From Sparassis latifolia (lineage: Eukaryota > Basidiomycota > Agaricomycetes > Polyporales > Sparassidaceae), in contig CM031562.1 in assembly GCA_018466975.1 (NCBI GenBank), positions 3,410,001 to 3,474,000 of the forward strand: a stretch of DNA of 64,000 nucleotides, given 5' to 3'. Under the pieces are notes generated by a model, which saw only the letters and a program-made list of their open reading frames with translations, made no database searches and was not told where the DNA came from. This document shows positions 56,172-64,000 of the stretch, piece by piece. The position numbers and the translations under genes were made by a program. Position 1 is the stretch's first letter; each line of letters begins with the position of its first letter.

Positions 56172-59121
56172 TCACTCCGTCAGATGGAGGTCAGACGCTG
56201 TCGATGACTCGCGCGAGAGCGCCAGTGCACGTAGTGCACGGAGATTTAGCCGAAAAATGTCTTCGGCCAAATCTGTGAAGAGCCAGAACTCGACAGTCGC
56301 AGATCACGATCGACCAATTCCAAACAGGATCTCCCCCAAGATTAGTTTTGTTGAAATCTCAACTTGCAGTTTGACAACATATTCACCCGCGAACTCCGTT
56401 GGGAGTTCTGGACATTCCAGGTGTAATTAGCAGGAAATCGGTACCGTATTTATTACTCAGTGAAACAACATTTACACCTCTATAAACACAAGCTGAGAAT
56501 TACACATAATTTACCAAAGTCCGTGAACCAGCCTGGGAGTGTGTTAGATCGTGTCTGAGGATTGTTCTGAGTCAGACAAAGGGCCGGCTTCCCCTCGTCC
56601 TTGTGAGGTTCCGCGAAGTGTTTAGTGCCCTGTCAACATTATGCAATGTGCTGTAACCCGAGCTCTTGGCGAGGCATTGGCAATGACAGAAGACATGATG
56701 GTAGTCGTAATAATACCGATCAGTAGACGATTAGAACTTGGATGGTGTGAACATGGTCAAAGTAAGCTGCGCAAAATGATGCAGAAATCATTCTCACCTT
56801 CACAACTGTCTTGCTGCTGCTACTGGCATCGTTAGCTGCTGCTGGGCAGGGACTACATTTGCAGGGGCAGTCATATAATAATGAAAATTCTGTTCTCTGC
56901 AATGCCATCAACCGCAAACCTGTCACCCAACAGCAAATAGATTTGGGGCTGAACGTGCTGAACATGAGAGAAGTCGGGCGCTTCCACGAGCGCTCTCCCA
57001 GAATGTAAAGAAGAAGAGAGTACGAACATGAACAATTTTACCAACCTTAAAGAAGGCGCCAAAACCGGGGGTGGTGCCTATGCCTTCTGGGGCCGGCGTG
57101 GAACAAGAGTGTCGCAAGGAGCTTCACGGACGGATTGTTTGAGGAGTTTGCGGAAAATGTTGTCTTTAATAAGCTGTACACCGACAGTCTCCGAGGAGCT
57201 GTTCCTTAGACGACAGCTTATTAGGCCCTAGATCAATACGACCAACATTGGTACTTGAATTGAGGTAGGCATAATCTTGTGGGGAGCTCTTTCTGTAGAC
57301 TAACAAATTTCGGAGTTTGAGGTGTGGACACACTGAATTTATGACATTGGACGTACGAAACGACTGGCTCTATATGTCCACCGTACCAATGAGCGCTTCT
57401 CCCGTGGAGATTGGCCCTAAAATTTGTGGAGTCATGTTGATACCGCTGACCATTGTGAACACCTCCCGCAAACTGAGGGCCGTACGTTGAATGTTGCCAA
57501 GTCACCGCTGTCAATCTGTCCGTAGTTCGACTCGGAAATGTCGCCTGACAGCCACAGGTCGAAACTGCATCAAACACCGCATCAGTATGTTCCTTCGAAG
57601 TAAGCACCTGGTTGTGTCCAATATCACTACGAAGTCTCATTGGCATTGATAAATATAACCTGGCAAATAGGATTGGCGATACCATGCTCAGAAGCTGTAG
57701 CCTACGCGGATAAAACAGAGAATACTGTACACGCTGCAGCGGAAAATATGGAGAGGGTGAGTATCTGACCGTAATCGCGGCAGGGCGAAGATGTTCTGAT
57801 TGCATACGCACTTTCTCGTAGATGGCCCAACCCAATATTGCCAGAAGTCTGTCTACATAGAACTAGAGTTGTGCAAAGTGGTTATCGGTACGCTAGGTCG
57901 GTATGGCCCGGGTGGCTGAGTCGGAGACGAAACTGGCAATGGCATGCCCCATATGGAAGTCTGTGCTGCAATTGGCGCTGATCTGGCAAACTCTTCCTCT
58001 ATAGGCTTGCACCTAGCCCCATGCAAGTAATAACTCATTCGCCGATCAACAGCCCACAATTTTTCCTACGCAAGTGTTCTCCGTGAGACAACAATCATGT
58101 GTGTTTCGTATGTATCCTGACATTTTTTTTCAAGGAGAACAACTACCCCGATTGTCATAGAGTAGGTGAATAACGACGTCCTGCTTTATAACTTACTGAT
58201 TGATAATTATTCCTTACCTCCTGCTGAAGCCCATACCCCAAAACGTAGTGCACCAGCTCACTGTTCGGGCATGTCGTGTTGCTCACGAGACGTCGTAGGT
58301 CAATCGATTGCGGCCACTGATCTTTCCACCCCTTCGCGATGAGTAATACAGTTAATACAGATTGCCTTCATCGTGTCCCTTCTTTGAGGGTTGTAACCAA
58401 ATCACGACGTGAGTGGATCAAGAGTGGATTCCATGCTCGATGCAGGCGCCTGAATCTGCGATTCGAGGCATGATCAGACAACCCGCCGTCGAAGCTCGAT
58501 CATGTGCGGTATGCAAGATCAAGCATCTATAAGCTGGGCTGAGATTTTCCGCCTCGTTCAAGGAACTCGTGGAGCACCTTACGGTTTCCCCGTAGCCAGG
58601 AAGTACCCTGCATCATCGACTAAACGTCAACAAGGTGGAGCTTCCCTTCTTGCAATCTCGGCATCACCCAGCTTGTTCATCAATTGGCGTAACGGCTATT
58701 TCGTCGCCACTCTCGTGCGGGGAAGGATCAATTGGATTATAGACTATCTTCGTGCTGACTGAGCTTCCTCGGGACACCCACCCTAAGGACAATTTGGAGC
58801 TGCAATGCCCAACGGTACTCACGAAAACTCCCTCGCGAGACCCTTACTCATTTCGTTTTTCAGATATCTGCATGCTCTTCCAGCTCTTTCTTCTAATCTC
58901 TCTTGACTCAGGGACATCGTACTTCTCTTCTTCCGCGTGGATTGCCGTCCCATGCCGCGGGTTTCGACGATGCACAGTTGCCGCTAGTCGGTCATAAGAT
59001 TAGGGTCATGTTCCGGCTGCGGTAACGTTTTTCCCTTTGTGGTCAGTTTTGCAATATAACTAACTACTGTCAATGGTAGTCAGCATCGAGTTTCTGCGTC
59101 CGGCGTCTTCACAATCCGACT
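56172..59121. other. 3-kb gene-poor region
   Basis: Short frames only. A plus frame at 56811-57008 opens with a hydrophobic segment and could be a small secreted protein, but it is uncertain. A 200-codon minus frame (57233-57835) lacks any recognisable domain. The stretch before 59180 is upstream sequence of WOPR paralogue B. Confidence 0.3.
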
Positions 59122-59127
59122 TTATAA
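59122..59127 (+). promoter_or_regulatory. TATA box of WOPR paralogue B
   Basis: TTATAA lies 58 bp before the ATG, within tttataacct. Confidence 0.45.
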
Positions 59128-59179
59128 CCTTGACCGCCTCCATGTCAGCTCGTCAAATACTCCTCACCTTGCAGTCGCT

Positions 59180-60294
59180 ATGCAGCAGCCTACTTGCAGC
59201 GGACTCCGCGTAGAGTCTCTTGCAGACTCCCATGTCATATTCCACGCTGTGATGCTAGGCATCCTTCCTATGGTCGTCCGGCGCCTAGATCCAGATGAGA
59301 GGCAGCTCATACACCCGGGTTGTGTCTTTGTATGGGAGGAACGTTGCCCGCTCGCTCAAGCTACCGGAGTGAGTGCATCACATGTTTATCTCGCAGTCCG
59401 ATCCGACTCAAAACTCATACCGCTGATTAGACAGGTATGGAACGCTGGACCGACGGAAGACGCTGGGGGCCTTCTCGAGTTCGGGATGTGAGCTTATTCC
59501 AAATTTCCTACCGGATTAGGTGCCCTCTGATCCCGGCGACAGGAGTTTCTGCTCTATCAGGAAGTGCTTCCGGAGCTGGACGCCGATGAAGAAGTCTCGC
59601 ACCGCCAGTACGTCCCGAATTTCCGTGGCCCGCAGCGGGTCGTGAGTGCCTATTTACTGAGCTGGACCCTGCATGGCCGCCCTACGATGACTTCGCTTCT
59701 GAAGGCTGCGAAATCGCCTAGTCAAGAAATCCTATTCCGTGCTTGTCGACCTGGAGAGGGGGCGTCGGAAGTGGCACCTCGGTCAGCCCCTCCTTTCGTC
59801 TATGTGATTGCACCTAAGGTGACGTCCGGACCGCAGTGGCGTATTACACACAAGATAGCCTCGAACGCCTGCACACCATCGCCGACATCCCGACGCTGGC
59901 CGCACTTCGTGGTTACGTCCCAGAAGGCAAATACATGACTGCGCGATCGTCGAAGGTGCGCACTCGCGCAGAGAAAGGAGGGACTTCTCAGGTCGCCAAT
60001 CAGGTGTCAGTATTCTCTGAACCACCCGGTCCTTATGAACCTGCACCCGGAGCCCCGCCTTCTCCTGATTCATACTCTGCAGCCTTCCCAGAGTCGAAGC
60101 CCTCTCCCACACCCACAGCACTCAGCACGTCGGTCCGTCTGCCCGACATTCATCAGGCGCAGTCGCCGGTACAGCGCCGCCGAAGCGCGTCGCAGGACCT
60201 CGCACCTTTGGTCTATCTAAAAACGCTGCCCTACATGCCACGCCATCCGATCGACGCCGTTGCCCTGCGATCGTTTGATCGTGCGATGTTCTGA
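59180..60294 (+). CDS. WOPR-domain (Gti1/Pac2) transcription factor, paralogue B
   Basis: Five exons (59180-59368, 59431-59487, 59543-59641, 59727-59781, 59837-60294) give 285 residues. WOPRa: LRVESLADSHVIFHAVMLGI, RRLDPDERQLIHPGCVFVWE and MERWTDGRRWGPSRVRDEFL. WOPRb: KSYSVLVDLERGRRKWHL and VAYYTQDSLERLHTIADIPT. A Pro/Ser-rich tail ends with LVYLKTLPYMPRHPIDAVAL followed by RSFDRAMF, which parallels the LEYLQMVPPRARDPIDDEVL end of paralogue A. It lies 3.4 kb before paralogue C in the same orientation. Confidence 0.88.
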
Positions 60295-63200
60295 GCGTGT
60301 CTCGTGGTCTGCTTTCAACGCGGTTGTATTCTTGTGCTGGCGCATGTATCTGGTTCCTGTCTCTGTGGACTGTTTGTATGTATTGAATGTGGGTTCTATG
60401 CTTTGCGCGATATGGCGTGTGGTTTGGGGCTCGACCGGACCTCCTTAGCGTATCTGTATGCATGCCATTCCCTCCGCGCTCGTCCAATTGTCTTGGGCGC
60501 AGCCTCGGTCTAGACGGCTATACCATCCACGACCGTCGTCTCAGAATAACTTCCTTCCAATCGCCTCGCTCGCCGACCACTCTGGGTCGCTAGACCAAGG
60601 TTAGACAAGATTTTACGCACATGATAATTCGGAGTTCACTCGGATCTATTTGTCTGAATCGACGCTCGGTCCTCCTGCTTTACATAAGCTGGAAGCGATG
60701 TCTGCAGCGCGAATCACATTCGTACTTTAAGTGGACCCAAGCCGCGACAGGAATAGCCGCGGTACCTATAGCACTTTGTCGCCCGCGACCGGAATATCGT
60801 GAACTGCGAGAACTACGACGCTAAAAGCATAGTCTAAAATAAGCCAGCGGCCCAGCGGGCGCGCCGCTCGTCGCTGGCTACACGATTCGCTGGCCTGCAT
60901 GCAATATGTGTAACAGCACGCGCGCTTCGCAGCGCTGGCAGCGTCGGCCAGTCTCGTCTGCCGACCTTCCAGGCTTCCCACTCCACGCTTCCTCTACGCG
61001 TCGGTCCCAGGAGGAAGCCAGGCGAGCGCACCACCCTGTCGAGGCGGCACCCGCGTGCGTTCCCATGTCTGACAGGCATCGTAGGCATCTGACTGGGGGA
61101 GCACCAGGCCACCAGTCCCCGTCCGCGTGACCGCGCACTCAGACTTGGCCCCCCGCCTGTGGGCCGCTGTGGACTTTTGGAGAATGGTGCGGGCTGGTCT
61201 GGACAGGACAACGAAGGTTCGGTACCGCCATGGTGACACAGGGTGGGTACACCACAGCTAGGCAGCTGCATGCGCTGGCCCATTGATCGCTCGCTGACCA
61301 GTCCCACCAATCGCGCGCGAAGCTGTGCCGCCGGGCGTTCCACCGGTGGATCAGGGATCTCATGTGAAGAAGCGACGCACCGCCAGGGCCTGGGCTGGAT
61401 GTTGGACCCACAGCTAGAAACCACGTAGCGCTACATCTGGGTCTAGCTGTAAGTGAGGGTGACAGTTAGCACAGTCTTCTCGTGCTCGGTTGCCCTGGCA
61501 GCTATCCCTCCGAGCCCACCGGGGGCAAACTGTGCTTCGCAATTCACCGTAGACCGTGTGGCACCCCTGGTGGCCTTGTGGGCGATGGGGCTTCGAGCAC
61601 GCGAACTCCGCGGGCGGGCGGCCGCGCTCTCAAAGCATACCTGGCGAAGGTAATTCAAGAGGGAGCGGTATGCGGGCACCCGCATGAGCGGGGGACGCAC
61701 TTAGTATTGAATATCAATTCAGATGACCATGCTGCGCCATTCCAACGCGCATGTCAGCAGGACGGTGCGCAGATAACCATGTGAGCAAGCTGCTGCCTCG
61801 CGACGTGTATCTGGTGGTGCGAGGCAGCTTGACGTGTAGCAGAGAAGCGGACAAGAAGAGTGTATCGTCCGCGGTAAGCACTGGGCTTTAGCCTTGACAT
61901 GCTTGGCGCTGCGGAGGCGTTTGTCAGACTCATCACAGCTTTAGTAGCATTACCTTTTAGAATATTCTAAAGCGGCACGCACCTGATGCGACTGGCGTTT
62001 CACAGTGGTTAATGCGTAATTCTATTGAGAACCCGCCAAAGAGTGAGAAAGCCCACTCACAAAACACTTTGTGGGGTTCTGCTCCTCCGGCCGGATGACA
62101 GTTACCGGCCAGTGTGCCGGAGGGGTCAGCATTTCGCTGACCACACTAGGTTCAGAGAACGAGGAGGAGGAGAGTGTTGCTGTCGCCATGCCACGTCGCT
62201 GTCTGCGGGTGACTTGCAGGCACGGCAGCACCTGCCAACATATCCTCGAAGCTCACACCGGGGTGACAAGATGACGACCTCCGATTTCTGCGTCTTCATC
62301 GCGTATGAACGGCCCACTGTGCGCAAAGCGTTGACCACGACTTTCCAGGGGTTTCTCACTTTTTGGAGGTGCCCCAATAGAATTGCCCGTGGTCAAGCCC
62401 CGTAAGTGAAAATTTCCTGCATGTCAAGATCGTCCAGGAACGAACTTACCATACGGCAGGGACCCTGGAATGGATCATACGGCAGAGGACGCAAAGTGGA
62501 CGTGATGCTGGGAGAACCAGATGATCGGTGCTGGTTCAATATAATGCTAAAAATGGGCAAAGGGTCGGCGTCGGGAGGTGCCGAAGCGTTTGTATCAGGA
62601 TGTGCGGGCCCCTCAGGACGACCCGGAAGCACATGTTGCGATTAATGCCGTTATGTACTGGGTTCGCTGCATCACGAGAGACAGTAGTAAGTAGTGTATG
62701 GGTATTATTGAGGCCTGAACAGCAACGGCTGCAGCCAGCGATACCCGAGAGCATTTGCGCCAATTCTCTTGGCGGAACGTGCGGCGTTTGGAGTGAGAAT
62801 TTTGACAGCGACAATTGGGGTGGGAGGAACGACAACATCGGGTGGTGAAGCGAAGTGATAACACGTTTTCGAGTGAAGGGGGTCGCTTCGCAAGGGTGGA
62901 GCGTAGAACGGTGAATTGGCGCGACTTGCACCGACGCTCCAAATATACCCGCTGGTCGGGCAAGTAGCCCGAAGCAGCAATTTCGGGGGTCCATGCTCGC
63001 GCCATGACCGCAAGACTGTGAGTACTTATGGGGAGCTCGAGCAATGACGCCATGCCGTGTAGCGGGCCTGACCAGGAGAAATGATGGGAGGAGGCCGAAC
63101 ACTCATTTTTTGGCTCAGTGAAGAAGGATGCACGGCTGCGAACGGTGATCCGCTGGGGACGTTCCCGCGAATATGTCTAGAGCAGTGACATCTGACGAGG

Positions 63201-63548
63201 AAGAGTGGATCGTGTGGAATAAATAGATATTCCGGGCGAAGCGACGGGCGAGCGTCAAGGAGAGAGCAGGTGACGATTGGCATGAAGTGGCTGCAGGGCA
63301 GCGTGCGCCTGGGTGGGCGGTGGTGGCGGGAGAGGGACGATCAAAGGGTGATAAAGTTTGGTGCAGACAGCCCGTTTTACAGGGTGTATTGAATTGAATG
63401 GCAGGCATCTCGATTAGATTTGGAAATGTATCCCGTCCCTCGGGCCTCCTCTTTCTGGTTAAACTTGCTCGCTCCACTCACACCTGCAGTGAATTGTCTG
63501 ATTAATCATTTCTAGATGTCCCCAAATCCGGGCCCTCTGATCGCATCC
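60295..63548. other. 3.3-kb intergenic region between WOPR paralogues
   Basis: Long overlapping frames near 60834-61424 and 62536-63102 reflect GC-rich sequence and have no domains. No repeat was clearly identified. The right part is probably an extended promoter of paralogue C. Confidence 0.35.
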
Positions 63549-63652
63549 TATAAATCCTAGATTCTCTCCACGCCCTTCCGCCTTCTCTCCTTCTCCCTCT
63601 TCCCCCTCCTCCTCCTCCCCGTCCTTGCGATTGTCGCCTTATCGCCGCAGCC
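63549..63652 (+). promoter_or_regulatory. Core promoter and CT-rich leader of WOPR paralogue C
   Basis: TATAAAT at 63549-63555 is followed by a strong pyrimidine tract (ttctctccttctccctcttc and on) and the ATG 104 bp downstream. This is the classic layout of a well-expressed fungal gene. Confidence 0.65.
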
Positions 63653-64000
63653 ATGCAGGAGCCAACCCTCACCGACATCCACATTCGCTCCGTCCAGGAC
63701 GCCCACAAGCTCTTCTACGCTGTCCAGCTCGGCCTCCTCGAGAAGATCGACAAACGTCTCGACGCAAACGAGCGCAATGCCCTCCGCCCGGGCAACGTCT
63801 ACGTATGGGAAGAGAAGGGTCCCACCGCAGACACGTTCAGCGTCAGCATGGAGCGCTTCACTGAAGGTAAATCATGGACAGCATCCCGCGTCAGAGACGT
63901 ACGTCGCCTTCGTCGTGCTGCTCCTGCGTCACTCATCCCCCTTCTCCCGTGATAGGACTTTCTTATGTACTTTGAGGACCAGAAGAAGAAGGGTCGCGGT
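63653..64000 (+). CDS. WOPR-domain (Gti1/Pac2) transcription factor, paralogue C (cut by window end)
   Basis: Exon 1 (63653-63898) encodes DIHIRSVQDAHKLFYAVQLG, KRLDANERNALRPGNVYVWE and MERFTEGKSWTASRVRD. After an intron (63899-63955), exon 2 starts DFLMYFEDQKKKGRG and runs off the window. The intron position equals that in paralogues A and B. Codon use is strongly biased to C-ending codons and the promoter is stronger, so this may be the ancestral, well-expressed Gti1/Pac2-type gene. WOPRb lies beyond the window. Confidence 0.88.

Noticed and set aside
57233..57835. 200-codon minus-strand frame
   Set aside because: No recognisable domain or plausible neighbouring exons; composition does not look coding.
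60834..61424. 196-codon minus-strand frame
   Set aside because: GC-rich stretch open on both strands; no domain or start context.
62536..63102. 188-codon minus-strand frame
   Set aside because: Overlapped by two other frames on the same strand, none with a domain; probably promoter-region sequence of the downstream WOPR gene.

Overview
The window is nuclear DNA from a filamentous basidiomycete, most likely an Agaricomycete. Genes are split by many introns of about 45-80 nt with GT(R)NGT donors and CTNA-type branch points. Families such as Ada2, Ppg1, Cwc24 and Gti1/Pac2 have fungal architecture, and the repeats are fungal LTR and TIR elements. Gene models were built by hand from reading frame, splice signals and family conservation. 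Where exon boundaries were summed (ada2, cysteine synthase, protease, npy1, ppg1, C2H2 factor, LysM gene, fRMsr and the two complete WOPR genes), coding lengths are multiples of three.

Layout. 0.5-5.4 kb: ada2 (+) converging on a membrane-anchored cysteine synthase (-) with three microexons. 6-12.2 kb: a mobile-element block with a zinc-finger ORF carrying internal duplications, a CACTA-like MITE, a non-autonomous Copia-like LTR element (perfect TSD, half-tRNA primer site, no gag-pol) containing a 909-bp palindromic CACTA-like element, and a Tc1/mariner-like MITE. 13.3-17.5 kb: secreted aspartic protease (+), YMC-type mitochondrial carrier (-), small ORF. 19.5-27.7 kb: npy1 Nudix NADH pyrophosphatase (+), rkm4 SET methyltransferase (-), tail-anchored CRAL-TRIO protein (+), ppg1 phosphatase (-). 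29.7-37.6 kb: C2H2 factor (+), cwc24 (-), Cys-3/MetR-type bZIP (+), with gene-poor DNA and MITE relics between. 38-41.3 kb: nested CACTA-like elements ending 133 bp before a LysM gene. 41.3-51 kb: gene-poor apart from a WOPR (Gti1/Pac2) gene and a MITE. 51-56.2 kb: compact block of GLTP (-), free methionine-(R)-sulfoxide reductase (+) and cysteinyl-tRNA synthetase (-). 59-64 kb: two more WOPR genes (+), the last cut by the window end.

Themes. Most conserved genes are housekeeping (SAGA, spliceosome, tRNA charging, ribosomal protein methylation). Four genes touch sulfur amino acids: cysteine synthase, a Cys-3-like bZIP, fRMsr and CysRS. Three WOPR regulators within 18 kb suggest local duplication. 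The most distinctive sequence-level observations are the nested and palindromic CACTA-like elements with their target-site duplications and an empty-site copy in the same window, the microexons of the cysteine synthase gene, and an in-frame upstream start in CysRS that could supply a mitochondrial form. No tRNA, rRNA or CRISPR was found. I found no gene set that clearly amounts to a new biochemical system.
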